In this document: positions 54,979-64,000 of the stretch, piece by piece
How positions within the stretch are numbered: the stretch's first letter is position 1
How the letters are laid out: every line of letters starts with the position of its first letter
Assembly: GCA_001938995.1 (NCBI GenBank)
Contig: MKZN01000013.1
Span: 26,583-90,582 of the forward strand
DNA: 64,000 bases
Reading direction: 5' to 3'
Source of the DNA: Bacillus pumilus
GTDB lineage: Bacteria; Bacillota; Bacilli; Bacillales; Bacillaceae
Notes under the pieces: generated by a model
The model's database searches: none
What the model was told of the DNA's origin: nothing
What the model saw: the letters and a program-made list of their open reading frames with translations, nothing else
Position numbers and translations under genes: made by a program

Positions 54979-55938
54979 GTGGGGTTTCTGCAAATTCTTG
55001 AAATCATTGTCCCAGCTACACTTGTTTATGCTGCACCACTTATTTTAACCGCTCTAGGAGGCGTCTTTTCAGAAAGATCAGGTGTTGTAAATATCGGTCT
55101 TGAAGGGTTGATGGTCGTCGGAGCATTTTCCAGCATTATCTTTAACTTATTATTTGCTGATACGTTTGGCGCCTTGACCCCATGGCTAGGTCTACTCATC
55201 GGCATGGCTATTGGCGGATTGTTCTCACTCATTCACGCTGTTGCAACCATTACGTTTCGAGCGGATCAAACGGTGAGTGGTGTCGCCATTAATATGCTTG
55301 CGCTTGGCGCGACACTGTTTGTCGTCAAACTCATTTACGGAAAAGCACAAACAGATAAAATTACAGAGCCTTTCTATAAAGGGGATATCCCCCTTTTAAG
55401 TGACATTCCCATCATTGGCGATATTTTCTTTCAAGATGTTTATTATACCTCTATACTTGCCATAGCCTTAGCAGCTGTTGCATGGTTTGTTTTATTTAAG
55501 ATGCCGTTTGGTCTTCGACTTCGTGCAGTCGGAGAACACCCAATGGCGGCTGATACAATGGGCATTAGAGTCTATCGGATGCGCTACATCGGCGTTTTCC
55601 TTAGTGGGTTGTTTGGTGGTCTTGGCGGAGCTGTTTATGCTTCCACGATCGCTCTTGATTTCTCTCATGCCACCATTACAGGTCAAGGCTTCATTGCATT
55701 AGCAGCGCTCGTATTCGGGAAATGGCATCCATTTGGCGCGATGGGAGCCGCTTTATTCTTTGGATTTGCGCAAAGTTTAAGTATCATTGGTTCTCTCTTA
55801 CCGCTATTTCAAGATATACCGAATGTGTATATGCTCATCGCACCATATGTGCTCACCATCCTCGCTCTGACTGGCTTCATCGGACGGGCAGATGCACCAA
55901 AAGCACTTGGTACTCCTTATTTAAAAGGAAAACGGTAA
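54979..55938 (+). CDS. nupQ: Nucleoside ABC transporter permease
   Basis: This 319-residue second permease of the same family has FSERSGVVNIGLEGLMVVG near the start, RADQTVSGVAINMLALG and LRAVGEHPMAADTMGI, with about eight membrane segments. It pairs with NupP. GTG 54979 immediately follows the nupP TAA, with AAAGGGGGG upstream. A strong terminator follows, ending the nupNOPQ operon. Confidence 0.92.
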   Translation: MGFLQILEIIVPATLVYAAPLILTALGGVFSERSGVVNIGLEGLMVVGAFSSIIFNLLFADTFGALTPWLGLLIGMAIGGLFSLIHAVATITFRADQTVSGVAINMLALGATLFVVKLIYGKAQTDKITEPFYKGDIPLLSDIPIIGDIFFQDVYYTSILAIALAAVAWFVLFKMPFGLRLRAVGEHPMAADTMGIRVYRMRYIGVFLSGLFGGLGGAVYASTIALDFSHATITGQGFIALAALVFGKWHPFGAMGAALFFGFAQSLSIIGSLLPLFQDIPNVYMLIAPYVLTILALTGFIGRADAPKALGTPYLKGKR

Positions 55939-55954
55939 ATACGCAATATGATCA

Positions 55955-55989
55955 ATCCCCTAAAGACAAACCATCTTTAGGGGATTTTT
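55955..55989 (+). terminator. nupNOPQ terminator
   Basis: ATCCCCTAAAGA pairs perfectly with TCTTTAGGGGAT around CAAACCA, followed by TTTT. Confidence 0.92.
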
Positions 55990-56112
55990 GTATGATAAAA
56001 CCGATAAACACGCTATTTATTTTACTTTTATTATACTTAATTTAGTTTAATAAATAGAAGAGTGACATCCAATCTTCTACAATTGAAACAAATAGCATTT
56101 GGGGGTGTTTAC

Positions 56113-57450
56113 GTGGCTAATGCACAACAATTGAAATCGATTACAAATGATTCTGACAATAATAAAAGCGTTTTCCGAAAAATCATGTCTTGGAAAATCG
56201 GTGTTATTGATCTTCCTGTGTATTTAGTACTTGCAGCGATCATTTTAGGTGCTGCATATTTTAATAAAATTCCAGCAAATATGCTTGGTGGTTTCGCTGT
56301 AATTATGATTTTGGGGATTTTCCTTGGGGATGTGGGACAACGTATTCCAATCTTAAAAGATATTGGTGGACCCGCGATTCTTTCTTTATTCGTACCATCG
56401 TTCCTGGTCTTTTTTAATGTTCTGAACCCAAACTCCTTGGAAGCGGTTACGTCTCTGATGAAAACGTCCAACTTCCTTTACTTCTACATTTCTGCTCTTG
56501 TTGTAGGTAGTATTCTTGGGATGCAGCGAACTGTTTTAGTACAAGGCCTTATTCGTATGTTTGTTCCTCTTGTTGTAGGTACACTTGCAGCTGTAACAGC
56601 CGGAATTCTTGTTGGTCTTTTAGTTGGTTATACACCACACCATTCATTCTTCTTTATTATTGTACCGATTATTGCAGGTGGTGTTGGAGAAGGAATTTTG
56701 CCATTATCTATTGCTTACTCACAAATTCTCGGTGTTTCAGCAGAGTCATTAATTTCTCAACTCATACCTGCTGCTGTCATTGGGAACGTTATTGCCATCA
56801 TCTGTGCTGGCGCAATGAAAAAGCTTGGTGAAAAACGTCCTGAACTAAACGGAAATGGTCGTCTTGTCAAATCAAAAGAAGCAAATGAAATCTTTGAGCA
56901 ACCTGATATGGATGCGAAAGTTGATTTCGGTTTGATGGGCGCTGGTGTACTTGTTGCTTGTACAACCTTTATCTTTGGTGGTTTATTAGAAGGATTTTTG
57001 CATATTCCAGGTCCAATTTTGATGATTGTTCTTGCAGCATTAATCAAATACTTAAACGTGATGCCGCAACATTTACAAAACGGTTCACAGCAATTTTACA
57101 AATTTGTATCAAGAAGTTTCACATGGCCGCTCATGGTTGGTCTAGGAATTCTCTACATTCCGCTTGATGATGTAGCGTCTGTAATCTCCTTTCCATTCAT
57201 TTGTGTGTGTATTTCTGTTGTACTCGCAATGGTCGGTTCAGGTTACTACGTTGGTAAATTCATGAACATGTATCCTGTAGAGTCCGCGATTGTAACTGGA
57301 TGTCACAGTGGTCTAGGTGGTACTGGTGACGTTGCGATTCTTTCAGCTTCTGGAAGAATGGGGCTTATGCCTTTTGCCCAAGTATCTACACGTCTTGGCG
57401 GAGCCGCAACAGTGATCTGCGCAACCATTTTACTTAGATTGTTTTCTTAA
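56113..57450 (+). CDS. maeN: Na+/malate symporter MaeN (2HCT family)
   Basis: This 445-residue membrane protein of the 2-hydroxycarboxylate transporter family takes up malate with Na+. About eleven hydrophobic segments are visible. The two family signatures around GGxG are IIAGGVGEGILPLS (about 207) and VTGCHSGLGGTGDVAILSA (about 400). I start it at GTG 56113 (VANAQQLK), with GGGGGTG upstream; the frame extends 17 codons further without a site. It should be induced by MalKR when malate is present. Own terminator. Confidence 0.92.
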   Translation: MANAQQLKSITNDSDNNKSVFRKIMSWKIGVIDLPVYLVLAAIILGAAYFNKIPANMLGGFAVIMILGIFLGDVGQRIPILKDIGGPAILSLFVPSFLVFFNVLNPNSLEAVTSLMKTSNFLYFYISALVVGSILGMQRTVLVQGLIRMFVPLVVGTLAAVTAGILVGLLVGYTPHHSFFFIIVPIIAGGVGEGILPLSIAYSQILGVSAESLISQLIPAAVIGNVIAIICAGAMKKLGEKRPELNGNGRLVKSKEANEIFEQPDMDAKVDFGLMGAGVLVACTTFIFGGLLEGFLHIPGPILMIVLAALIKYLNVMPQHLQNGSQQFYKFVSRSFTWPLMVGLGILYIPLDDVASVISFPFICVCISVVLAMVGSGYYVGKFMNMYPVESAIVTGCHSGLGGTGDVAILSASGRMGLMPFAQVSTRLGGAATVICATILLRLFS

Positions 57451-57464
57451 TTTAATACACGATG

Positions 57465-57502
57465 AAAAGCATGTACTCTCTCGAAGAGCACATGCTTTTT
57501 TA
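57465..57502 (+). terminator. maeN terminator
   Basis: AGCATGTACTC pairs with GAGCACATGCT (one mismatch) around TCTCGAA, followed by TTTTTTAT. Confidence 0.87.
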
Positions 57503-57523
57503 TATTCCTTTTATCCTATAAGT

Positions 57524-57733
57524 TTATTCATCAGCTAGTACAACTCGTATATATTCTCGAGGCTGAAAAGGGTACTGTTTTGCCTCATGATAGGTCATAT
57601 GGAGGAGATGCTCCGAAAATAGCGGCCACTCACTCTCCGCCTGCCACCTTTTTTGATCATTTCTCTCAATGAAGAATGCTCCGCCTAAAATGGTACAGAA
57701 TATGCTTATGCTGATACCGATCTTTCGCTTCAT
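57524..57733 (-). CDS. yufS: YufS-like small protein with N-terminal membrane anchor
   Basis: This 69-residue protein has a hydrophobic N-terminal segment (IGISISIFCTILGGAFFI) that is a signal anchor, followed by a soluble tail (ESEWPLFSEHLLHMTYHEAK). I start it at ATG 57733, with AAAGGAG upstream; the longer frame lacks a site. It lies between maeN and mrpA, where B. subtilis carries yufS, and is convergent with maeN. Function unknown; the name rests on position and size. Confidence 0.7.
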   Translation of the reverse strand: MKRKIGISISIFCTILGGAFFIERNDQKRWQAESEWPLFSEHLLHMTYHEAKQYPFQPREYIRVVLADE

Positions 57734-57888
57734 ATGATCAGCTCCTTTAAGAAAAGCATGTACGAAATACAAAACAATATACAACGAGTTTTATTTTTGA
57801 TAAAATTATTTGGGGGTCAAGAGAACTCAAAAACAGCTTATTTTATGTTAATTCATTTCAAACCCATGCACTAAGGCTGTATTTACGT

Positions 57889-57894
57889 TATAAT
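57889..57894 (+). promoter_or_regulatory. Possible -10 of the mrp operon
   Basis: TATAAT lies 57 bp before the mrpA start. The matching -35 is weak (ATGCAC at 17 bp). It is the only promoter-like sequence seen in the 57734-57951 gap. Confidence 0.35.
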
Positions 57895-57951
57895 TTTAAT
57901 TACCAGTTCTTTAGAACGTGAATTTAAAATGATCAAAGGAGGTTTATTTTC

Positions 57952-60357
57952 TTGCAGCTTATTCACTTCGCCATCCTATCACCTTTTTTACTTGCCTTTG
58001 TTATACCTTTCCTTTTTAAATATGTCAGGCGTATACATACAGGATGGTTTGTTCTCATCTTGCCTATTGTTTTATTTACTTATTTTATTCAAATGATCCA
58101 ATTCACATCAAATGGCCGAACCTTGTTTTCACAGGCCGAATGGATTCCTTCTCTTGGCATGAATTTCACTGTGTACGTCGATGGCCTTAGCCTGTTATTT
58201 GCTTTATTAATTACAGGTATTGGTGCATTGGTCGTTTTGTACAGTATTTTCTATTTATCAAAGGAAAAAGAACAGCTTGGCTCTTTTTATACGTATTTGT
58301 TAATGTTTATGACCGCTATGCTTGGTGTCGTTCTCTCTGACAACATGGTGGTACTCTACTTATTCTGGGAGTTAACGAGTATCTCTTCCTTCCTCTTAAT
58401 TGGATATTGGTATAAGCGGAAACGATCACGTGATGGTGCAACAAAGTCACTGCTAATTACCGTTTTTGGTGGATTAGCTATGCTAGGCGGTTTCATCCTC
58501 ATTTATTTGATGACTGATTCATTTAGTATTCGTGAAGCAGTCAATCAGCTTCAGCTCATTATGGCATCACCTTACTTTATCCCTGCCATGATCCTGATCT
58601 TACTTGGTGCCTTTACAAAATCAGCGCAATTCCCATTTTATATTTGGTTGCCTGATGCAATGGAAGCACCAACCCCCGTGAGCAGTTATCTACATTCTGC
58701 CACAATGGTAAAAGCCGGCATTTATCTTGTCGCAAGGTTCAGTCCTGTATTTGCCATATCTGAGGTTTGGTTTTGGACCATCTCAATCGTCGGACTTGTC
58801 ACATTATTCTGGGGATCATTCCACGCCGTCCGGCAATACGATTTAAAAGCCATCTTGGCCTTTTCGACTGTAAGTCAGCTCGGTATGATCATGCTGATGC
58901 TTGGGGTAGGCGCAGCGGCAATTCATGAAAACAATCCCGCCTTTTTTGGCGCAGCCGTCCTTGCCGCTATCTTCCATTTAATTAACCATGCCACATTCAA
59001 AGGCAGTCTCTTTATGGCAGCTGGCATCATTGACCATGAAACAGGTACGCGTGACATTCGTAAGTTAGGCGGTTTAATGACCATCATGCCGATTACCTTT
59101 ACAATAACGTTAATCGGTACATTCTCAATGGCTGGACTTCCGCCATTTAATGGTTTCTTAAGTAAAGAACTCTTTTTCACGAGTATGATTCGTATCTCTG
59201 ACATTCGTTTTACTGACGTTTCAACATGGGGAGCCATATTCCCATCAATCGCTTGGCTTGCTAGTGTATTCACGTTCATTTACAGTATGATGCTCCTCTT
59301 TAAGACATTTAGAGGACGCCTCAATTTAGATCAATTAGAAAAAAAACCGCATGAAGCACCGATTGGTATGCTCATCCCGCCACTCATTCTAGCTTCGCTT
59401 GTGGTGACCTTTTTCTTTTTCCCAAATATCCTTGCCTATACGATTATAGAACCGGCAATTGCAGCGATTATTCCTGAAGCCATTGAACCTGGAAGTCGTT
59501 TTGTCGTGAAAATAGGAGCATGGCACGGTTTCAAACCAGAACTATATATGACATTTGGTGTTGTCATTCTCGGTATCATCGGCTATTTCACTTTGTCGAA
59601 ATGGCGTCCAATATACAACATATTCAAGGAAAAGTGGTCCTTTAACGCCTTATATAATCGTTCGCTAAGTGGTCTACAAAATGGATCACATCGTCTGACA
59701 AACGGTTATATGACTGGGGTACTTCGTGACTACCTTGTCTATGTGTTTGGTTTCTTGATTATCGTACTCGGTAGCGTCATGGTTTATCAGCAAGCCTTCT
59801 CATTTGATACGAAACATGCCGCGCCAATCGGCATATATGAGGCGATCCTTTCACTTGTGATGGTGGCAGCGACCGTTACGACAGTGTTCGCTCGTTCCCG
59901 CTTAACAGCGATTATCGCACTAGGTGCCATGGGATATACGTTGTCATTATTCTTCGTGATTTTCAGAGCACCTGATCTTGCACTGACACAGCTAATTATT
60001 GAAACGATTTCTGTAGCACTGTTTTTACTTTGCTTCTATCATTTACCGAAGCTCCGCTTGAAGCCAAAAACGAGATCGTTTAAATTAACCAATTTGATCA
60101 TCTCATTAGGTGTAGGAATTGTTGTCACCTGTCTTGCCTTCGCTTCAACAAGTCAGCAATCACTTGATACGATTGCCACTTATTTTATTGAGAACAGCTA
60201 CAAACTTGCAGGCGGAGACAATATTGTCAACGTCATTCTCGTTGATTTCAGGGGCTTTGATACACTCTTTGAAATTACAGTGCTCGCCATTGCAGCACTT
60301 GGTATTTATGGATTATTAAAAACACAAGGTAAACGGAAGAGAGGTGTGCGGCGATGA
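57952..60357 (+). CDS. mrpA: Mrp Na+/H+ antiporter subunit A
   Basis: This 801-residue polytopic protein is the largest subunit of the hetero-oligomeric Mrp antiporter and is related to the NuoL/ND5 subunit of complex I. The proton-translocation signature region is seen in LLGAFTKSAQFPFYIWLPDAM (split here as LLGAFTKSAQFP and IWLPDAMEAPTPVSSYLHSA), with STVSQLGMIMLMLG and a C-terminal MrpB-like extension. It is needed for Na+ and alkali resistance and for pH homeostasis. The start is TTG 57952 after GGAGG (nine bases). The length equals that of B. subtilis MrpA. Confidence 0.95.
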   Translation: MQLIHFAILSPFLLAFVIPFLFKYVRRIHTGWFVLILPIVLFTYFIQMIQFTSNGRTLFSQAEWIPSLGMNFTVYVDGLSLLFALLITGIGALVVLYSIFYLSKEKEQLGSFYTYLLMFMTAMLGVVLSDNMVVLYLFWELTSISSFLLIGYWYKRKRSRDGATKSLLITVFGGLAMLGGFILIYLMTDSFSIREAVNQLQLIMASPYFIPAMILILLGAFTKSAQFPFYIWLPDAMEAPTPVSSYLHSATMVKAGIYLVARFSPVFAISEVWFWTISIVGLVTLFWGSFHAVRQYDLKAILAFSTVSQLGMIMLMLGVGAAAIHENNPAFFGAAVLAAIFHLINHATFKGSLFMAAGIIDHETGTRDIRKLGGLMTIMPITFTITLIGTFSMAGLPPFNGFLSKELFFTSMIRISDIRFTDVSTWGAIFPSIAWLASVFTFIYSMMLLFKTFRGRLNLDQLEKKPHEAPIGMLIPPLILASLVVTFFFFPNILAYTIIEPAIAAIIPEAIEPGSRFVVKIGAWHGFKPELYMTFGVVILGIIGYFTLSKWRPIYNIFKEKWSFNALYNRSLSGLQNGSHRLTNGYMTGVLRDYLVYVFGFLIIVLGSVMVYQQAFSFDTKHAAPIGIYEAILSLVMVAATVTTVFARSRLTAIIALGAMGYTLSLFFVIFRAPDLALTQLIIETISVALFLLCFYHLPKLRLKPKTRSFKLTNLIISLGVGIVVTCLAFASTSQQSLDTIATYFIENSYKLAGGDNIVNVILVDFRGFDTLFEITVLAIAALGIYGLLKTQGKRKRGVRR

Positions 60358-60785
60358 GAAAAATTGATACGAATGATATGCTCTTACAAGTGACAACCAA
60401 AATCACAGCATTCATCATATTGCTATTCTCATTTCACCTGTTTCTAGCAGGACATAACAATCCTGGCGGGGGATTTATCGGCGGCTTGATGAGTTCTGCC
60501 GCTGTAGTCCTTCTGCTCTTAGCCTATGACCTGAAAACAGTGAGACGCATCCTGCCATTTAATTTTATTTATGTAGTAGGTGTCGGTCTGCTTATTGCGA
60601 TTCTGACTGGAATGGGATCTTTCCTATTCGGTGCACCTTTTCTATCACATGCTTTTGGTTATTTCCAGTTACCATTTTTAGGTAAAACAGAACTAGCAAC
60701 AGCTGTTCTGTTTGATATCGGTGTCTATTTGGTTGTTGTTGGTGTGACCATGACCATTATTCAAACGATTGGAGAGAAGGAATAA
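60354..60785 (+). CDS. mrpB: Mrp antiporter subunit B
   Basis: This 143-residue membrane protein with four hydrophobic segments matches MrpB, with AGHNNPGGGFIGGLMSSAAV as the conserved block (Gly-rich, about 36-55). ATG 60354 overlaps the mrpA stop by 4 bp, and the stop overlaps the mrpC ATG by 1 bp. All subunits are needed for antiport in B. subtilis. Confidence 0.94.
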   Translation: MRKIDTNDMLLQVTTKITAFIILLFSFHLFLAGHNNPGGGFIGGLMSSAAVVLLLLAYDLKTVRRILPFNFIYVVGVGLLIAILTGMGSFLFGAPFLSHAFGYFQLPFLGKTELATAVLFDIGVYLVVVGVTMTIIQTIGEKE

Positions 60786-61126
60786 TGGAATTTTTAATGT
60801 CAATTATCGTCGGAATTATCTTTATGGCGGCGACCTACTTATTGCTTTCAAAAAGCCTTCTGCGGGTCATCGTCGGAACTGCCGTTTTGAGTCATGGCGT
60901 CCATTTGCTTTTATTAACAATGGGCGGCTTAAAAAAAGGAGCACCTCCAATTTTAACTGAGGGGCTCACATCCTATGTAGATCCATTGCCACAAGCATTA
61001 ATTTTAACTGCCATTGTCATTGCTTTTGGCGTCACATCCTTTTTGCTCGTGATGGCCTTCCGTGCCTTCCAGGAGTTACGAACAGATGACATGGATCAAA
61101 TGAGAGGAAATGATCAGCATGAATAA
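60785..61126 (+). CDS. mrpC: Mrp antiporter subunit C
   Basis: This 113-residue NuoK-like membrane protein has three hydrophobic segments and the motif VGTAVLSHGVHLLLLTMGG. GAGAAGGAATA lies upstream of ATG 60785, which overlaps mrpB. The C-terminus is acidic (TDDMDQMRGNDQ) and overlaps the mrpD start region. Confidence 0.94.
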   Translation: MEFLMSIIVGIIFMAATYLLLSKSLLRVIVGTAVLSHGVHLLLLTMGGLKKGAPPILTEGLTSYVDPLPQALILTAIVIAFGVTSFLLVMAFRAFQELRTDDMDQMRGNDQHE

Positions 61127-62600
61127 TCTCGTGATCCTGCCTATTTTAATTCCATTACTATCTGCTACACTGTTGATTTTTATGAATAAAAACATCATGC
61201 TGTCAAGAGGATTTAGTGTCTTCGCATCTCTTTCAGCCATCATTTGTAATATGTATTTGGTCCAAACGATTTTCACAGGCGGCATCCAGACTCTTTATTT
61301 AGGTGGATGGACAGCACCATTTGGCATTGCGTTAGTGGCGGATCAGTTTGCTGCACTCCTTGTGCTGACCGCTTCTGTTGTAGGACTTATCACAATCCTC
61401 TTCTCCTTCCGAACAATCGGGAAAGAAAGAGAGCGACTATTCTACTATTCAGGCGTACAGTTCTTGTTAGCTGGTGTCACTGGTGCATTTTTAACAGGAG
61501 ACATCTTTAACCTATTCGTCTTCTTTGAATTACTGCTGATGGCGTCTTATATGCTCATTGTATTAGGCGGATCAAAGCCGCAGCTTCGTGAGTCACTGAA
61601 ATATATTGTGTTTAACATCATATCATCTGCATTATTTATTGTCGGTGTGGCTTGTTTATATGCAGTCACCGGAACGTTAAATATGGCGGATTTAAGTGTC
61701 AAAATAGCTGAATCAGGACAAACAGGTTTGATCACAGTCATTTCCATTCTGTTCCTCATTGTATTTGGCTTAAAAGCTGGTATTTTCCCGCTTTATTTTT
61801 GGCTGCCAGGATCGTATCATGCACCGCCAGCAGCGATTTCCGCGCTCTTTGGCGCACTGCTGACAAAAGTAGGCTTATATGCGATTGCCAGAGTCTTTAC
61901 GTTAATCTTTATCCATGATACGGGATTCACACATACACTCATGGCTTGGCTAGCTGTGCTAACGGTTATTTTTGGTGTGATAGGCTCAATCGCCTATTCT
62001 GATGTACAAAAAATTGTCATTTATAACATCGTCACAGCAGTTGGAGTCATTTTGTTTGGTATCGCAGCTAATACCCCTGCTTCACTTCAAGGGGCGATTT
62101 ATTATCTCATTCACGATATGGTGATCAAAGGTGCGCTATTTATGCTAGCAGGTGCATTGCTCGTATATGCTGGCACCAATCAACTAAAGAAAATGGGCGG
62201 GCTCATACAATCGCAGCCTCTTCTCGGCTGGATGTTTTTCATATCAGCCTTATCGCTTGCGGGTATTCCGCCACTTAGTGGGTTTATTGGAAAGCTGAAA
62301 ATTGTTGAAGGTGGATTTACTGCCGGACACATGACATTTTCAATCCTAGTTTTACTGTCAAGTCTTCTTGTCCTTTATTCTGTCATGAGAATTTTCATTC
62401 TTGCATTTTGGGGTGAGGAACAGGAGCTGCCTAGAAGAAGAACACCTTCGATTAAAGGAATGGTGTATCCTGGGGTGCTACTTGTTGTCTTATCGCTTGC
62501 GATTGGGTTAGGCACAGAGTTCATTGCCCCTTATATCAATCAAGCTACTGAAATGCTCTCAACACCAGAAAAATATATTCAAGCTGTGCTGAAGGAGTAG
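61119..62600 (+). CDS. mrpD: Mrp antiporter subunit D
   Basis: This 493-residue NuoM/N-like subunit has about 14 membrane segments. It shows LIVFGLKAGIFPLYFWLPGS with the conserved Lys, then HAPPAAISALFGALLTKVG and KIVIYNIVTAVGVILFG. ATG 61119 (MNNLVIL) gives the B. subtilis length; an ATG nine bases earlier is possible. It overlaps mrpC by 8 bp. Confidence 0.95.
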   Translation: MNNLVILPILIPLLSATLLIFMNKNIMLSRGFSVFASLSAIICNMYLVQTIFTGGIQTLYLGGWTAPFGIALVADQFAALLVLTASVVGLITILFSFRTIGKERERLFYYSGVQFLLAGVTGAFLTGDIFNLFVFFELLLMASYMLIVLGGSKPQLRESLKYIVFNIISSALFIVGVACLYAVTGTLNMADLSVKIAESGQTGLITVISILFLIVFGLKAGIFPLYFWLPGSYHAPPAAISALFGALLTKVGLYAIARVFTLIFIHDTGFTHTLMAWLAVLTVIFGVIGSIAYSDVQKIVIYNIVTAVGVILFGIAANTPASLQGAIYYLIHDMVIKGALFMLAGALLVYAGTNQLKKMGGLIQSQPLLGWMFFISALSLAGIPPLSGFIGKLKIVEGGFTAGHMTFSILVLLSSLLVLYSVMRIFILAFWGEEQELPRRRTPSIKGMVYPGVLLVVLSLAIGLGTEFIAPYINQATEMLSTPEKYIQAVLKE

Positions 62601-62606
62601 ATGAAC

Positions 62607-63086
62607 ATGGCCTTTCAAATATTACTAAATGCTCTCCTCGCCTTTACGTGGATGTTTATGAATGATGCATACACAGCCGCAAACTTTGTGTCTGGCTTTG
62701 TACTAGGGATGATCGCCATATTCATGCTACGGCGATTCTTCCCGCAACGTTTTTATGGTTATGCACTCTATGCCATCTTCAAGCTCGTTGTGATTTTCAT
62801 TCGAGAGCTACTTCTTGCCAATTTAAGTGTACTAAAGACGGTATTGTCTCCAAAGCTCAAAATCAAGCCCGGCATCTTTGCCTTTCGTACGGACTTGAAG
62901 AGCGACTGGGAAATCACCGTGTTATCCAATTTGATTACATTGACACCAGGAACACTGGTGATTGATATATCAGATGATCGGTCCATTTTATACATTCATG
63001 CGATGGATATTGAAGATGCCGAAAAGGCCATTCATGATATTCGTGTATCATTTGAACAGGCGATCTTGGAGGTGAGCGGTAAGTAA
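62607..63086 (+). CDS. mrpE: Mrp antiporter subunit E
   Basis: This 159-residue protein has two N-terminal hydrophobic segments and a cytoplasmic domain with VLSNLITLTPGTLVIDISDD, the MrpE signature. ATG 62607 (MAFQILL) has AAGGAG nine bases upstream and matches the B. subtilis start; ATG 62601 is closer to the site than usual. It overlaps mrpF by 1 bp. Confidence 0.94.
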   Translation: MAFQILLNALLAFTWMFMNDAYTAANFVSGFVLGMIAIFMLRRFFPQRFYGYALYAIFKLVVIFIRELLLANLSVLKTVLSPKLKIKPGIFAFRTDLKSDWEITVLSNLITLTPGTLVIDISDDRSILYIHAMDIEDAEKAIHDIRVSFEQAILEVSGK

Positions 63087-63367
63087 TGGATATCATATTA
63101 CAAATTTCGCTTGGCATCCTTGCGCTGTCTACCCTGCTTTTTGTCATCCGGATCATTAAAGGACCTTCCATCCCTGACCGCGTAAGTGCACTTGATGCCG
63201 TTGGAATTAATTTAATTGGCATGACAGCCATCGTGTCTATATTACTTAGAACCACAATGTTCTTTGAAATTGTCTTACTGCTAGGTATCCTAGCATTTAT
63301 CGGCACTGTTGCATTTTCTAAGTTCCTTGAGAAAGGAGTCGTGATTGAAAATGATCGTCATCGCTAA
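63086..63367 (+). CDS. mrpF: Mrp antiporter subunit F
   Basis: This 93-residue protein has three hydrophobic segments, with [20 protein letters not shown] as the conserved loop. B. subtilis MrpF can also efflux bile salts. ATG 63086 overlaps the mrpE stop; the C-terminal part overlaps the mrpG start. Confidence 0.94.
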   Translation: MDIILQISLGILALSTLLFVIRIIKGPSIPDRVSALDAVGINLIGMTAIVSILLRTTMFFEIVLLLGILAFIGTVAFSKFLEKGVVIENDRHR

Positions 63368-63725
63368 AGCCATTGTGATCTTCTTAATCTTGCTTGGTTC
63401 GATCCTTTGTCTCGTGTCAGCCATTGGTGTGCTCCGCTTACCAGATGTGTACACACGTATGCATGCGGCATCAAAAGCGTCCACACTTGGCGTTGTTCTG
63501 ATTTTAATTGGTGTGTTCTTTCATGAATGGTTTCTTGCGGGCATTGTTTCTGCAAAAATCCTACTCGGAATTGTCTTTATCTTTCTCACAACCCCAGTCG
63601 GCGCACATTTGATCGGTAGAGCTGCCTATAACACGGGCGTCAAGCTAGATAAGCGAAGTGTTCAAGATGATTATGGCGGTTTCCGTAACTTCGTGATTAA
63701 ACGAAAAGAAGATTCTTATTTATAA
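63345..63725 (+). CDS. mrpG: Mrp antiporter subunit G
   Basis: This 126-residue protein has three hydrophobic segments and the MrpG/PhaG signature [21 protein letters not shown] start it at TTG 63345 because AAAGGAG is six bases upstream; ATG 63351 is 12 away. It ends the operon. The A-rich start of a terminator (AAAAAAGCTTCCGC) follows at once, but the second arm is missing because insertion-sequence DNA begins there. Confidence 0.93.
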   Translation: MKMIVIAKAIVIFLILLGSILCLVSAIGVLRLPDVYTRMHAASKASTLGVVLILIGVFFHEWFLAGIVSAKILLGIVFIFLTTPVGAHLIGRAAYNTGVKLDKRSVQDDYGGFRNFVIKRKEDSYL

Positions 63726-63744
63726 AAAAAAAGCTTCCGCTGCA

Positions 63745-64000
63745 GGGACTGACCCCCGTTTTTGAGACAGGGATCAAAACACCTTTATACAGCCAATTGC
63801 CGATAGTTTATCGGTGATTGGTTGTTTAGTTTCGTTTGAATGCGAATGTTGTTATAATAATGAATGTATTCTTTGACAGTGCGTTCTACGATGGTGGTCG
63901 TGGTTCGATCAATACTGTTAAGATAGAACGTTTCAGACTTTAGTGAGGAATGAAACGATTCGATGGAGGCATTATCAGCGGGCGTCCCTTTGCGGGACAT
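63745..64000 (-). mobile_element. IS3-family insertion sequence, 3' end (runs off right edge)
   Basis: An IS3-type transposase end is followed by a presumed terminal inverted repeat near 63741-63780 (GGGACTGACCCCCGTTTTTG region, rich in C/G runs). The exact outer end and target duplication cannot be fixed without the other end. It sits directly after mrpG. Confidence 0.7.
63785..64000 (-). CDS. IS3-family transposase (OrfB), C-terminal part
   Basis: The 72 codons visible are the end of a DDE transposase of the IS3/IS150 group. SRKGTPADNASIESFHSSLK contains the catalytic Glu of the DDE triad, and TVKEYIHYYNNIRIQTKLNN is the usual C-terminal block. The frame is open to the right edge, so the ATG there is internal and not a start. 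It ends with RQLAV and TAA at 63785. Intact as far as visible; whether the element is complete is unknown. Confidence 0.85.
   Translation of the reverse strand: MSRKGTPADNASIESFHSSLKSETFYLNSIDRTTTTIVERTVKEYIHYYNNIRIQTKLNNQSPINYRQLAV

Overview
This window looks like chromosome from a low-GC Gram-positive spore former of the Bacillus subtilis/B. pumilus lineage, most likely the pumilus group. The evidence is family recognition and gene order from memory, without a database search. From about 26 kb to 63.7 kb the order follows the B. subtilis yug/yuf/mrp stretch: tgl, yugU, yugS, yugP, yugN, pgi, yugK, yugJ, yuzA, yugI, alaT-alaR, yugF, yugE, patB, kinB, kapB, kapD, yuxJ, pbpD, yuxK, yufK, malK-malR, a yufN-OPQ nucleoside ABC transporter, maeN, yufS and mrpABCDEFG.

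Layout. (1) 1-7.1 kb is the early/packaging end of a PBSX-like prophage on the minus strand: a divergent Xre-type repressor, several very small early ORFs, a RusA-like protein that has lost its catalytic acids, XtrA, the Xpf sigma-like regulator, terminase subunits, portal, and an XkdF-type protease that runs off the left edge. The DnaD/DnaC-type genes expected between repressor and xtrA are absent. (2) 7.1-13.3 kb holds a 5'-truncated secreted-protein remnant at the repressor edge of the prophage, a stand-alone bioB behind a perfect BirA-type operator, uppP and an AI-2E-type transporter, a DoxX-like protein, a Gfo/Idh/MocA oxidoreductase with a cre-like site, and a DJ-1/PfpI protein. (3) 13.3-26 kb is a tandem array of six dCache chemoreceptors, each followed by its own terminator. 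Five of the six are preceded by SigD-type promoters. The array shows clear gene conversion and one domain-swapped receptor. (4) 26-45 kb carries spore-coat transglutaminase, central metabolism (pgi), two paralogous iron-type alcohol dehydrogenases, alanine metabolism, PatB, and the sporulation kinase KinB with KapB and KapD. (5) 45-57.7 kb carries PBP4, small membrane proteins, the malate two-component system, the CodY-type guanosine/nucleoside ABC transporter and the Na+/malate symporter. (6) 57.9-63.7 kb is the seven-gene Mrp Na+/H+ antiporter operon, followed directly by an IS3-family element that runs off the right edge, where yuxO and the comQXPA quorum-sensing region would be expected.

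I found no clearly new defence or mobile system. The most unusual signals are the compact control region of the prophage (repeated TTATGTGTAA operators, xpf fenced by terminators, the inactivated RusA), the mosaic receptor array, a terminator-like hairpin that overlaps the yugS start together with a leader-peptide ORF, a candidate plus-strand small RNA between yugI and alaT, a small antisense membrane-protein gene after kinB, and a structured leader before the nucleoside lipoprotein gene.
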